From assembly GCF_018613065.1 (NCBI RefSeq), contig NZ_JAGGQW010000031.1:276374-340373 (forward strand): 64,000 nt of DNA, given 5' to 3'. This DNA comes from Bacillus sp. ISL-7 (GTDB taxonomy: Bacteria > Bacillota > Bacilli > Bacillales_B > DSM-18226). This document shows, piece after piece, positions 1-8,211 of the stretch. Numbering within the stretch: position 1 is the first letter of the stretch; each line of letters starts with the position of its first letter. The translations under genes were made by a program, and so were the position numbers. The notes under the pieces are model-generated. The model had not been told where the DNA came from. It ran no database searches and saw only the letters and a program-made list of their open reading frames with translations.

Positions 1-351
1 GTTTCCAGTTAATTCTTTAAGTAGTTCCTCGCCGCCCATCCTACCATTGTCCAAAACGACCTTGACATCGCCGGCAGCTTTTCCTTTAACACGTTCAATC
101 ACAGCCCCGCCGTGACTTTCATGATAAATTCTAATTTTTCCGCCGTATTTGGTACTATGTTTTGGCTCATATCGGGGCACTAATGATTGTTGTTTTGTAG
201 GAAAACCGAATAGAATGCCATGGATAAAGGCCATAATTGTGGACTTACCAGCTTCATTTTCTCCATAGAAAACTTGAAAATCGTGAAGGTTGGTAATTTG
301 GACATTCTCTAATTGGCCATACCCGTATATGTGTAGTTCGAGGATTTTCAA
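1..351 (-). CDS. yhaN: YhaN, SbcC-like ATPase, N-terminal part (cut by window edge)
   Basis: Reading the minus strand from a TTG at 351 gives 117 open codons running off the window. The start follows GAGGAAG by a few bases, and the upstream yhaO stop lies 18 bp away, so the two genes are one operon. Residues near 30-40 read YGENEAGKST, a Walker A loop of SMC/RecF/SbcC ATPases, after the typical N-terminal beta strand (LHIYGYGQLENV). The family is a long coiled-coil ATPase that partners an SbcD/Mre11-type nuclease at DNA ends. Only the first part of the ATPase lobe is visible; the coiled coil and Walker B lie outside. Identity as YhaN rests on this motif plus the neighbouring yhaO. Confidence 0.9.
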   Translation of the reverse strand, partial: MKILELHIYGYGQLENVQITNLHDFQVFYGENEAGKSTIMAFIHGILFGFPTKQQSLVPRYEPKHSTKYGGKIRIYHESHGGAVIERVKGKAAGDVKVVLDNGRMGGEELLKELTGN

Positions 352-369
352 ATCTTCCTCACACCTTCC

Positions 370-1590
370 CTAAACTTGATAAAGTAATTGTATAAGCAAC
401 TTCTCTGCTTTTCCGACTAGTTCTTTTTGCTCTGCAGCCGTAAACTGAGCTAAATATTTTCTCCCTAAATGGTGTTCGTACAATGGAGCCAAAGCATGCT
501 CCACATCGTCATAATGGTCAATGGTTTCAAAGAGCTCTGCATAAAAATTAGCGTCCCTTTTCATTTGTTCTTTATCTATTTGCTGACTAACTGTGATGGT
601 TAAGTCGACAACCCAAACAAATGATTCCTCATCTTTTTCATCCTCTAAGAGAAGCTCTAAAAGTTCGGCATCGACGCTTCTTTTTTCCCGTTCATCGTCT
701 AATTGAATATTTTTCAAAACAAGAGATAATAGCGTCCCCTTCTGTTCCTTCCGTACACTATTGATTTGAGTCTGGCATAATTGTAACAGCTCCTGAAAAC
801 TTCTGGCTGAAGATCCATCAACCACTGCTTCTTCCCAAATAATATCAGCTGTTTCTAAAAAGGTCATTTTCAGATCAAGTTCGGTTAACGATACATGATA
901 AATTCCTTTTACCCCTGTTTCTTTCTTATTTCTACCTTGGATATTGCCTGGATAAATGATCGGCGGTTTATCAGATAGGATCGTTCTTTTATGGATATGG
1001 CCCAATGCCCAATAATCAAAATCTTTTCGAAGCAAATCACTAACTGTAAATGGAGCATAGTTATCATGCTCAACCCCAGAACTCTCATTTCCATGAAGAA
1101 TTCCGATATGGAAGTCGGCTCCTTCTTTCTTTATATAATCATCTATTCTTCTATCATAGACATGTCTCGTAGGATAACTAAAGCCATATAGATGGATGAT
1201 TTCTCCGCTCTTTGTATGTAAAACTTTGGTTCCTACCTCATTAGTAAAAACATGTACATTTGGTGGCATGTCGAGGTGAACCCAGGACCCGTTTAAATGA
1301 TCATGATTACCATGGACGATAAAAACAGGAATTTCTTTTTCTGCAAGCTTAAGCATCTCGGTCCGAAACCGGGATTGTGCCCGCAAGCTGCGGTCCTCAC
1401 CATCGAACAAATCGCCCGCTAATATAACGAAGTCCACCTGATGGTAAATCGCAGCTGCCGTAACCTTTTTTAAGGCTGTAAACGTACTTTCTTTCACTCG
1501 TAAAAAGATATTATGAGGCAAATACTTTAATCCAACCATCGGGCTGTCCAAATGCAGATCAGCTGCATGAATAAACGTTATCTTTTTCAT
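370..1590 (-). CDS. yhaO: YhaO, SbcD/Mre11-like metallophosphoesterase (DNA repair exonuclease)
   Basis: The 406-residue product carries the ordered calcineurin-type metal ligands: DLH at residues 11-13, GDLFD at 59-63, GNHD at 94-97, LHG at 165-167 and GHIH at 197-200. This is the Mre11/SbcD nuclease arrangement. It is expected to act in the cytoplasm on double-strand DNA ends with the ATPase encoded just downstream (yhaN). Length is close to the usual 400-410 residues for YhaO. The C-terminal third is acidic and variable, as in the family. The gene heads the yhaO-yhaN pair; a separate hairpin at 1679-1703 isolates it from the ABC exporter genes upstream. Confidence 0.95.
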   Translation of the reverse strand: MKKITFIHAADLHLDSPMVGLKYLPHNIFLRVKESTFTALKKVTAAAIYHQVDFVILAGDLFDGEDRSLRAQSRFRTEMLKLAEKEIPVFIVHGNHDHLNGSWVHLDMPPNVHVFTNEVGTKVLHTKSGEIIHLYGFSYPTRHVYDRRIDDYIKKEGADFHIGILHGNESSGVEHDNYAPFTVSDLLRKDFDYWALGHIHKRTILSDKPPIIYPGNIQGRNKKETGVKGIYHVSLTELDLKMTFLETADIIWEEAVVDGSSARSFQELLQLCQTQINSVRKEQKGTLLSLVLKNIQLDDEREKRSVDAELLELLLEDEKDEESFVWVVDLTITVSQQIDKEQMKRDANFYAELFETIDHYDDVEHALAPLYEHHLGRKYLAQFTAAEQKELVGKAEKLLIQLLYQV

Positions 1591-1678
1591 AAAAAATTCC
1601 TTTCCTCATCTTTTCTCCATTGTAGCACCTCTGAAATACGAATGCACGTTCTTGTTAATAGTAGGATGAAAAAATAAA

Positions 1679-1703
1679 GAGCTTCTACCAGGGGTAAAAG
1701 CTC
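1679..1703 (-). terminator. Terminator of yhaQ-yhaP
   Basis: Inverted repeat GAGCTTCTACC / GGTAAAAGCTC with one C-A mismatch and a three-base loop. On the minus strand it is followed by a T-rich run (TTTATTTTTT). It sits just after the yhaP stop at 1714. Confidence 0.75.
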
Positions 1704-1713
1704 AAGTTCACCT

Positions 1714-2967
1714 TTATTCTTTCTTAGTTAACTGTAATGCTTTTTTAATATCTTTAAAGGAGTTTGACTGTCCATACATTAAGACGCCGCCACGATATAC
1801 GCGGGCCCCAAATATCGCTAAGAAAATAATAGTTGTTACAAGGATAGCTATTCCTAATAGAGCCTCCCAGACCGGAATTGTCAACATTCCAACACGCAGA
1901 AACATGATCATTGGTGTAAAGAACGGTATATAAGATGTTATCGTGATAAACGGTGCATCAGGCTTTCCCAAGCCAAACATAGCAATCATAAATCCAGCAA
2001 CAACGAGCATGGTCATTGGCGTAATCATTTGCTGAACATCTTCAATTCTGCTGACAAGTGACCCGAGAAAGGCTGCAAGTGTTGCATAAAGAAAATAGCC
2101 TAGAATAAAGAAAATGACCGCGTACACGATCGTATCTCCAGGGATATCACCAAAACCATATACACCAAAAAAACCTTCTTTTAAGGATTCCATATTTTGT
2201 TTAAACGAGAAATAGCCTACAGACAGGAATACAGCAAGTTGTGTCAGGCTTAAAAGACCTATTCCGATTATCTTTGCAAACATTTGCTTAATCGGTGAGA
2301 CACTTGATATTAAGATTTCCATTACCCTTGAAGATTTTTCTGTCGCAACTTCCATCGCAATCATATTTGCATACATAATTACTGAAAAATAAATGATAAA
2401 TAGCAGGACGTAGACAAGACCCCTTGCTTGATTTAATTCCTCCTCTGTTTTTGCGTTCTTCTCAAGGGCAATTTTCTCAAAAGAAACGGGTTCATAAAGC
2501 TTTTGAAGCTGGACGGGTGTCAGATGGATATGAGAAGCTGCGAGCATTGTTTTTAATTGCTGGAGACTCGTTTGAAGATCTGTAAACAAGGCTGAATCAG
2601 CAATACTCATTGCTTTAAATTGTGCTTCTGGCAGTTTTTCATCATTGAAACTGAGCAGAATAATTCCTTGATAATCTCCCTTTTCTACCGCTTTTTCAGC
2701 TTCAGCTTCACTGCCCTCGTAAAGAGACAGTTTAATATTTTTATTAATTGATCTAACTTGTTTTTCCAATGGTTTGTATAATTGTCCTGTTTCATCTAAA
2801 ACAACAACCATTTCTTTCCCATCATTTTTATCAAATATATCAATGATATTTGATAAGTTAGTTAAGACTAAGACGATTACAACCGTTAAAAGGGTTGTGA
2901 TGATAAAAGATTTTGTTTTTAATTTGTTTATATAAGTATGGAACAAGATAATCCAAAAACTATTCAT
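1714..2967 (-). CDS. yhaP: YhaP, ABC-2 type (NatB-like) exporter permease
   Basis: A 417-residue membrane protein with one N-terminal membrane segment (about residues 20-40), a long extracytoplasmic region of roughly 140 residues, then five or six hydrophobic segments in the C-terminal half. This is the NatB/ABC-2 permease layout. I place the start at the ATG at 2967; an upstream in-frame GTG at 2976 lies inside the AGGTGA ribosome site. The start overlaps the end of yhaQ by 8 bp, so translation is probably coupled. It should form an exporter with YhaQ; relatives extrude Na+ or toxic compounds, but the substrate cannot be read from the sequence. Confidence 0.9.
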   Translation of the reverse strand: MNSFWIILFHTYINKLKTKSFIITTLLTVVIVLVLTNLSNIIDIFDKNDGKEMVVVLDETGQLYKPLEKQVRSINKNIKLSLYEGSEAEAEKAVEKGDYQGIILLSFNDEKLPEAQFKAMSIADSALFTDLQTSLQQLKTMLAASHIHLTPVQLQKLYEPVSFEKIALEKNAKTEEELNQARGLVYVLLFIIYFSVIMYANMIAMEVATEKSSRVMEILISSVSPIKQMFAKIIGIGLLSLTQLAVFLSVGYFSFKQNMESLKEGFFGVYGFGDIPGDTIVYAVIFFILGYFLYATLAAFLGSLVSRIEDVQQMITPMTMLVVAGFMIAMFGLGKPDAPFITITSYIPFFTPMIMFLRVGMLTIPVWEALLGIAILVTTIIFLAIFGARVYRGGVLMYGQSNSFKDIKKALQLTKKE

Positions 2968-3859
2968 AAGAGTCACCTACTTTCTCAATAAAAATATCAT
3001 TTAAAGAAGGCTCTTCAAGAGCAAATTTCCGAATAAACCCTTGATTTACTATCTCCTTAAGAATTTTTTCCGCTATGTACTCTCCTTCAATTTGTAGATG
3101 AATTCCTTCCATAGTAGGTTTTGACTTAACAACACCAGGATAACTTTTTAAGGAATCTAACGAAAAGTCAGCATGAATAACCAAGTTCTTTTTACCAAAC
3201 GACCGCTTTATTTCTTTTAATGAACCATGGACCACTGGACTTCCTTTGTGTAAAATGCAAAGATGCTCGCACATTTCTTCTACATGTTCCATCCGATGAC
3301 TCGAAAACACAATGGTTGTTCCACTTTCTTTTAAGGATAAAACTGATTCCTTCAGCATTTCCACATTTACTGGGTCAAGCCCGCTAAATGGCTCATCAAG
3401 AATTAATAATTTCGGTTTATGTACGACAGCCGCAATGAATTGAATTTTCTGTTGGTTCCCCTTGGAAAGTTCTTCGACTTTTTTATTCTCATACTCTTGA
3501 ATTTTAAATCGCTCAAGCCATGACCTTAATTCTGTAAGTGCCTCCGTCTTTTGCATCCCTCTTAATCTTGCTAAATAGACAATTTGGTCACGGACTTTTA
3601 GTTTTGGATACAACCCTCGCTCCTCCGGAAGATAACCGACTAAGTGACTCGAAGAATAATTAATTGGCTTCCCGTCCCATGTAATCTTTCCACCGCTCGA
3701 ATCGAGTAGACCTAAGATCATACGGAATGTCGTTGTTTTTCCTGCTCCATTTGCCCCTAAAAAGCCAAACATTTCTTTCTCGGGTATTTCTAAAGATAAA
3801 TCGTCAACAGCAGCAAAATCTCCAAACCTTTTCGTGACATGTTCAAGTATCAGACCCAT
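2960..3859 (-). CDS. yhaQ: YhaQ, NatA-like ABC transporter ATPase
   Basis: A 299-residue ABC ATPase with Walker A GANGAGKTTT, signature LSKGNQQK, Walker B LLILDEPFSGLD and H-loop SSHRMEH, followed by a C-terminal extension typical of NatA-type subunits. The start is the ATG at 3859, preceded by GGAGAGGAG eight bases upstream; the open frame runs 17 codons further but without a ribosome site. The signature has GN in place of the common GGQ, as often in exporters of this class. It overlaps yhaP and should power it. Confidence 0.93.
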   Translation of the reverse strand: MGLILEHVTKRFGDFAAVDDLSLEIPEKEMFGFLGANGAGKTTTFRMILGLLDSSGGKITWDGKPINYSSSHLVGYLPEERGLYPKLKVRDQIVYLARLRGMQKTEALTELRSWLERFKIQEYENKKVEELSKGNQQKIQFIAAVVHKPKLLILDEPFSGLDPVNVEMLKESVLSLKESGTTIVFSSHRMEHVEEMCEHLCILHKGSPVVHGSLKEIKRSFGKKNLVIHADFSLDSLKSYPGVVKSKPTMEGIHLQIEGEYIAEKILKEIVNQGFIRKFALEEPSLNDIFIEKVGDSYE

Positions 3860-3980
3860 TTCACACACTCCTCTCCATTTAATTACGAATATTACACAAA
3901 ATGGTTTCACTTTCTTTTTGCGCTTTTTTTTTAATTATGTGAAAATATTAAGTAACACTAGTTATTAAGGGGTTGGTGGA

Positions 3981-4166
3981 ATGAAGACTTATAAATTAAC
4001 AGCATTTGAAACCAATGGAGAAAAGATTTTAGACGAATCTATTCAGGCTGAACATGATGAGGCTGCAAAAGAATTAGCCGAAAAGATGTTAACTGAAAAA
4101 AACTTATTAGAACGTACACATCGCTGCACCTCGCCAAGTGGAAAGTTATTACTCTTTCATTCTTAA
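3981..4166 (+). CDS. YhzD-like small protein
   Basis: A 61-residue charged soluble protein starting with ATG after GGGGTTGGTGG. The C-terminal motif THRCTSPSGKLLLFH looks like the small YhzD family of Bacillus, of about the same length; I am fairly but not fully sure of the family. No function is known to me. It is transcribed divergently from yhaQ and ends against the shared hairpin with yhaR. Confidence 0.7.
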   Translation: MKTYKLTAFETNGEKILDESIQAEHDEAAKELAEKMLTEKNLLERTHRCTSPSGKLLLFHS

Positions 4167-4175
4167 AAGGCTAAA

Positions 4176-4205
4176 AAACAAAGAAGCCGGCTGGCTTCTT
4201 TGTTT
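4176..4205. terminator. Bidirectional terminator between the YhzD-like gene and yhaR
   Basis: Perfect 13-bp stem (4176-4188 with 4193-4205) around the loop GGCT. T-rich tails occur on both strands, and the right arm overlaps the yhaR stop codon, so one hairpin serves both converging genes. Confidence 0.9.
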
Positions 4206-4995
4206 ACTTTCCTATAAATCTAGGTGGCCTTTTTTCAATAAAGGCTCGAATTCCTTCTTGGTGGTCAATCGTTTCACGCATTTTTTGTTGGGAGAGTTTT
4301 TCTAATTCTAATATTTTTAGTAAATATGGACGATTCATGTCTGCCAATATTTTTTTTGTTTTTATCATTGCTTGAACCGGTTTGCTTAACCAATCTGCGA
4401 TTCTAGCATCTAATGTCTCCTGAAGCGTTCCAGTGGCTACCTCTTCAATTAACCCCAACTCCAATGCCTCAGCAGCATTCATCATTTTACCGTCCCAGAT
4501 TACGTGTTTCGCTTTTGCTTCTCCTAATTTTTTCTCTAAAAAGAAATGGGCACCTCCATCAGGAATCAAACCAATTCCGATAAAATTCATTGCAAACTTA
4601 CTAGTCTTTTCGGCAATGATATGGTCTGTAGCTAATGCTAGGCTGAATCCCAAGCCTGCTGCTGCCCCTGAAACAGCGCTAATCGTTAATTTTGGCATAC
4701 TATAAAGAGTAATAATAAGCTCGCTAATGCTATCCATGACTGGATAAAATTCATTTTCATTCATGCTAGAAATCATTGTTTTAATATCACCGCCGGCTGA
4801 AAAGGCTCTACCTTTTCCGGTTATTACAACAATATCAATTTCATCGGATTCACTGATTTCTTTAAGCTTACAGACAAGCCCCCTAATCATATCTGGATCC
4901 ATTGCGTTTAAAGCTTCGGGTCTATTCATTTCTAATGTTGCAACACGGCCAGCAATCTTCACATGCACCTTATCGGTAATAAAATTTATCGACAT
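4204..4995 (-). CDS. yhaR: Enoyl-CoA hydratase/isomerase family protein (YhaR)
   Basis: A 263-residue crotonase-fold protein. It shows the N-terminal core (VATLEMNRPEALNAM), the first oxyanion-hole segment GRAFSAGGDIK and the second, SGAAAGLGFSLALA, then PDGGAHFFLEKKLGEAKA. The ATG at 4995 follows GGGAGGG by six bases; an upstream in-frame ATG at 5010 has no usable ribosome site. Crotonases act on acyl-CoA thioesters. One of the two acidic residues usual in enoyl-CoA hydratases is not obvious where PDGGAH begins, so the exact reaction (hydration, isomerisation or other) is open. Monocistronic by its flanking terminator. Confidence 0.9.
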   Translation of the reverse strand: MSINFITDKVHVKIAGRVATLEMNRPEALNAMDPDMIRGLVCKLKEISESDEIDIVVITGKGRAFSAGGDIKTMISSMNENEFYPVMDSISELIITLYSMPKLTISAVSGAAAGLGFSLALATDHIIAEKTSKFAMNFIGIGLIPDGGAHFFLEKKLGEAKAKHVIWDGKMMNAAEALELGLIEEVATGTLQETLDARIADWLSKPVQAMIKTKKILADMNRPYLLKILELEKLSQQKMRETIDHQEGIRAFIEKRPPRFIGK

Positions 4996-5190
4996 GCCAA
5001 ACCCTCCCATCCTCTTTCATCAATTCCATTATATAGGGAATTGATGGGATAAATAAATAAGAGTTTTTAAAATATAGTGAATTTTCTATAATTTAATCTT
5101 TTTCTTATCACAGTCAAAAAGGCAAAGGAATACCCACTGAAAATTAAATCAATACAGTGAAAATTATTTAGATAATAGTTCAAAACCAAA

Positions 5191-5223
5191 AAAGATATCA
5201 ACGGCTCTGCCACTGATATCTTT
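5191..5223 (-). terminator. Terminator of yhaX
   Basis: Ten-bp perfect stem AAAGATATCA / TGATATCTTT with a 13-base loop, followed by T6 on the minus strand. It lies 8 bp after the yhaX stop. Confidence 0.8.
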
Positions 5224-5230
5224 GCAAGGG

Positions 5231-6100
5231 TCATTTTTTAATAATGTTCATCCTTCTTAAAAACGCAATTGGCTGCTGCTTTCTAAAATGTTCTTTGACC
5301 ATATATGCAACACCATGTTCATTCTCTGACCGGGTAACCCAATCGGATGCTCTCTTTACTTCGAAATCGGCATTCCACATTGATACTCCTAGACCTACGG
5401 CTTCAAGCAATGGAATATCATCTAGACCATCACCGATATAGACCATTTCTTTTCGATCGATTCCAAGTTGGCTCGCTAGGTAGGATAAACCTGATAACTT
5501 TGAAACACCCACGGGTACAATATCTAACCGTAACGAGTCAAGCTCAATCAATTCAATCTCTGTAAACATTTTTCTAAGCGCCTTTTTGGCATCTTGAAGG
5601 TCACTCTCTTCTTCAAAATATACTTCAATCTTAGGCGGGCTCACTGGTTGGTCATGTAAATATTCCGATAGTGATGAAACAAATTGCTGCGAATAGAAGA
5701 CTGGATCTCCTGAGGTAAAAACGGTTTTAGCCAACAAATTATTATTTAGCTTTAATTTATTTGCTAATGAAAATTGTTCGTGGACTAGACGAATTTGACA
5801 GGGCAGGGCCTCTAAGAAGCTTACTGTATCGTAGGTTATATCTTCATTTATCCTTTTCACATAAATTGGTTTGTCCTCTGAACTGGCAATAAAAGCGCCT
5901 TGATGAGTGATTAATGGTGATTTTATTTTTAACGCCTTCGCTACTTTCCTTGTAGAAGGAAAACTCCTTGATGTAACGAGTGTGACATAGATCCCTTTTT
6001 GTTGAACATATTCGATTGCTTCTTTTGTTGATTTATGAATTTTTCCATTTGTTTGAAGAAGTGTGCCATCAATATTTAAAGCAAGCAAGCGATAAATCAT
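5231..6100 (-). CDS. yhaX: YhaX, HAD-superfamily (Cof type) protein lacking the usual nucleophile Asp
   Basis: A 289-residue Cof-type HAD protein with a C2 cap. Motif I reads LNIDGTLL, so the residue that normally forms the phospho-aspartate is Asn9 while the acid/base Asp11 is kept. Motif II (VTSRS), motif III (the lysine in GVSKLSG) and motif IV (GDGLDD) are all present, so the gene is not simply decaying. B. subtilis YhaX, as I remember it, has the same Asn. In this organism it may be a substrate-binding or regulatory protein, or an enzyme with weak activity. The gene has its own terminator, and no partner gene is adjacent. Confidence 0.88.
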   Translation of the reverse strand: MIYRLLALNIDGTLLQTNGKIHKSTKEAIEYVQQKGIYVTLVTSRSFPSTRKVAKALKIKSPLITHQGAFIASSEDKPIYVKRINEDITYDTVSFLEALPCQIRLVHEQFSLANKLKLNNNLLAKTVFTSGDPVFYSQQFVSSLSEYLHDQPVSPPKIEVYFEEESDLQDAKKALRKMFTEIELIELDSLRLDIVPVGVSKLSGLSYLASQLGIDRKEMVYIGDGLDDIPLLEAVGLGVSMWNADFEVKRASDWVTRSENEHGVAYMVKEHFRKQQPIAFLRRMNIIKK

Positions 6101-6169
6101 TACGTTGCCCCCTGTTCTTGGTGAATTAGCCTTTATATCACTTTTATGATTTTTTAGGCATTTATAGAA

Positions 6170-6184
6170 CAGAAAAGCGGAAGC
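6170..6184 (-). repeat. Fragment of an interspersed Bacillaceae intergenic repeat, left of yheA
   Basis: The 15 bases CAGAAAAGCGGAAGC match, in reverse complement, the tail of the repeat copy at 6660-6698. Twelve of them (6173-6184) are an exact inverted match to 6687-6698. The sequence after it (to about 6240) does not continue the element. Confidence 0.55.
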
Positions 6185-6248
6185 TTCCTTTGCAATGCAA
6201 ATGGGAAGGCACGATTTTGCTAAGTTCGGGTGAATTGAATAGAAAAAA

Positions 6249-6273
6249 GCCTTCGGTTTACTTTTCCGAAGGC
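6249..6273 (-). terminator. Terminator of yheA
   Basis: Eight-bp stem GCCTTCGG / CCGAAGGC with a nine-base loop, followed on the minus strand by T6. It is 16 bp past the yheA stop. Confidence 0.85.
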
Positions 6274-6288
6274 CAATTTATTAAGTTA

Positions 6289-6645
6289 TTACATTTTTCC
6301 ATATAAATCTTCTAATGGCTTCATGATCACTTTGTTTAATTCCCCAATAACCATGCTCATCCGTTGTTCCGCTTGCATAAGCCGAGCAATTTTTTCATTT
6401 TGCTGAACGAGTCCAACGGTTGATTGTGCTTGTTGTACCTCTTGTTCTGATATATCCTGCCCCATCATTTGTTTCTGTTGCAGGTCCATTTGAATTTGAC
6501 GGAACTTATCAAACATCTGTTTTGCTGCTGGATCAGCATTTACCTCTTTATAAGCTTGCTGTAGTTGGGTATATTCTGCACTTTGACGAATGGCTGTTTC
6601 TAACGCATAGGCGGAATCATATAAATTTACTGCCACTTGTGTCAC
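6289..6645 (-). CDS. yheA: YheA, YlbF/YmcA-family helical protein
   Basis: A 118-residue, Gln-rich, almost entirely helical protein with the YlbF/YmcA-family pattern (DSAYALETAIRQSAEY, then a long amphipathic helix with FRQIQMDLQQKQMMGQ, ending in LEDLYGK). Length matches YheA of B. subtilis (117). YlbF and YmcA join YaaT in a complex that influences RNase Y and sporulation/competence; YheA itself has no established role that I know. In B. subtilis it is followed by yheB, which is absent here. Confidence 0.9.
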   Translation of the reverse strand: MTQVAVNLYDSAYALETAIRQSAEYTQLQQAYKEVNADPAAKQMFDKFRQIQMDLQQKQMMGQDISEQEVQQAQSTVGLVQQNEKIARLMQAEQRMSMVIGELNKVIMKPLEDLYGKM

Positions 6646-6659
6646 CCCTTTTTAATGAT

Positions 6660-6699
6660 GTCTAGCTCCAGCGCCGCTAAACGGGCGCTTCCGCTTTTT
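6660..6699 (+). repeat. Copy of an interspersed Bacillaceae intergenic repeat
   Basis: The segment GTCTAGCTCCAGCGCC followed by a short loop and GGGCGCTTCCGCTTTTTT is a variant of an intergenic repeat I recognise from many Bacillaceae genomes. AGCGCC and GGCGCT pair, and the T run makes the unit look like a small terminator-type hairpin. A reversed fragment lies on the other side of yheA. Confidence 0.7.
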
Positions 6700-6753
6700 T
6701 ATTCCGAATCAACTATAACAAACTATTCACTTAAATGCGAGAATGTTAATATC

Positions 6754-6781
6754 ACCATCTAGATTAATGTTACATACATTA
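6754..6781 (+). promoter_or_regulatory. Candidate mother-cell (sigma-K or sigma-E type) promoter for the ATP-grasp operon
   Basis: CATACATTA at 6773-6781 fits the sigma-K minus-10 (CATAnnnTA), and its first eight bases also fit the sigma-E minus-10 (CATACAnT). ACC at 6754-6756, 16 bases upstream, fits the short sigma-K minus-35. The best sigma-E-like minus-35 (TAATATC, 6747-6753) is too far away. It lies 50 bp before the first YheD-type gene. Coat-associated YheC/YheD proteins are mother-cell products, which agrees. Confidence 0.55.
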
Positions 6782-6830
6782 CTATATCAACTAATGCCTA
6801 TAAGCTCTAGGTAGAAATTGAGGAATGCTT

Positions 6831-8210
6831 ATGTTTTTTCCAATAACTCCAATTACGATTAAACCAAGGAAACAAAAAAATAAAAATGACTGCTTTGTGC
6901 AAATGTCCAACCAATTGTTTACAAATTTACTAGTGAATCATAACCTTGACTTAAATATCAAATTAGGACACAAGACGATAAATACAAAAGTCAAAACGAT
7001 TGAAATGGACCCAAATATGATGCATATACCCGAAAATATCTTAAAAGATTTTTGTCTCCCCATTCAGGACTATAAATTTCAGGCCATCTATCAGCCTGAT
7101 TTACTCACACTTGAGCTTGGGCCTGTGATTGGACTTTTAACTGATTTCCCTTCAAATGAGGAAGGGGAACCCCATTTTCGTTCTATTCATGCTTTTTGCG
7201 AAGAGCTTCATCATGGAATTACCGAGACTGGCGGCTTTTTTTATGTTTTTTCATATGATCAATTTTTAAATCGTGGGTATTACCTTATTAATGGGAAATG
7301 GAGTCCCTTCGAACATCCTTTACCAGATGTTATTTACAACCGAATCCATTCCCGCAAACTTGAACTCTCTGAGCCATTCAAACATTTTCGTAAAAGACTT
7401 GAAACCTTACTGATTCCACTTTTTAATGAACGCTTTCTTTCAAAATGGGAAGTGTATAATCAAATATTTCACGAGAAACATCTCTTTCCGTTTTTACCAA
7501 AAACAAAAATTTATACAAAAGAACACTTATATGAACTTACTCAAGAATTTGAAACGGTATTTATCAAGCCAGTTCATGGCAGTCAAGGCAGAAATATTAT
7601 GAAATTGAAAAAGGAAGAGGATAGCCAATTCTCTTTACAAACCTCTATCGCTGCTCTTAATGATAGATCTAGAAATAAATATCTCTTAGATGAAGTCCAC
7701 CAACTTATAAAGCAAATACTCCATAATCGCTTTTATATTGTTCAACAGGGGATTGAGTTAGTTACTTTTGAATCCTGTGCCATGGACTTTAGAGTCTTGT
7801 GCCACAAAAATCTAAACAACCATTGGCAAGTTACCTCGATTGTGGCAAGGGTCGCATCGGAAAGTGAGTTCGTTTCCAACATTGCTAGGGGAGGAAGAAT
7901 TCTCAGACCCTTAAATGTTCTACACACTTGTCTCGGCCATAAAAAATCGATAGAAGTGCTTGCACATATGAAGGAATTAGCGCTTGAAACAGCTTCGACT
8001 ATTAGTGGTTCTTCAACAGGGATAACCGGAGAATTAGGGATCGACATCGGGGTCGATCAAGAGGGACAGCTGTGGATAATAGAAGTAAACTCTAAACCTT
8101 CTAAAAACTTTGAGGATGGGTTAGGAAAAATTAGGCCGTCTGCTAAGGCGCTCATCCAATTTTGTACGTTGCTTGCATTTGAATCTACAATTATAAAGGA
8201 GGATCATTAA
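6831..8210 (+). CDS. YheC/YheD-family ATP-grasp protein, YheD-type copy 1
   Basis: A 459-residue protein; the ATG at 6831 is six bases after GAGGA (an ATG at 6825 abuts it). It has an extra N-terminal domain of about 100 residues ending in LELGPVIGLLTDF, then the ATP-grasp core: VFIKPVHGSQGRN (lysine and glycine loop for ATP), DFRVLCHKN, and the metal-binding end ELGIDIGVDQEG...IIEVNSKPSK. That signature (D/E-x-N-S-K-P) is shared by all four genes here. The family is associated with the spore coat in B. subtilis. ATP-grasp enzymes join a carboxylate to an amine or thiol via an acyl phosphate, but the substrate is unknown. It is the first gene of a four-gene operon. Confidence 0.9.
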   Translation: MFFPITPITIKPRKQKNKNDCFVQMSNQLFTNLLVNHNLDLNIKLGHKTINTKVKTIEMDPNMMHIPENILKDFCLPIQDYKFQAIYQPDLLTLELGPVIGLLTDFPSNEEGEPHFRSIHAFCEELHHGITETGGFFYVFSYDQFLNRGYYLINGKWSPFEHPLPDVIYNRIHSRKLELSEPFKHFRKRLETLLIPLFNERFLSKWEVYNQIFHEKHLFPFLPKTKIYTKEHLYELTQEFETVFIKPVHGSQGRNIMKLKKEEDSQFSLQTSIAALNDRSRNKYLLDEVHQLIKQILHNRFYIVQQGIELVTFESCAMDFRVLCHKNLNNHWQVTSIVARVASESEFVSNIARGGRILRPLNVLHTCLGHKKSIEVLAHMKELALETASTISGSSTGITGELGIDIGVDQEGQLWIIEVNSKPSKNFEDGLGKIRPSAKALIQFCTLLAFESTIIKEDH

Positions 8211-8211
8211 A

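Noticed and set aside
4433..5044. Long open frames on the strand opposite yhaR
   Set aside because: They run antisense inside a clear enoyl-CoA hydratase gene, lack ribosome sites and resemble no protein.
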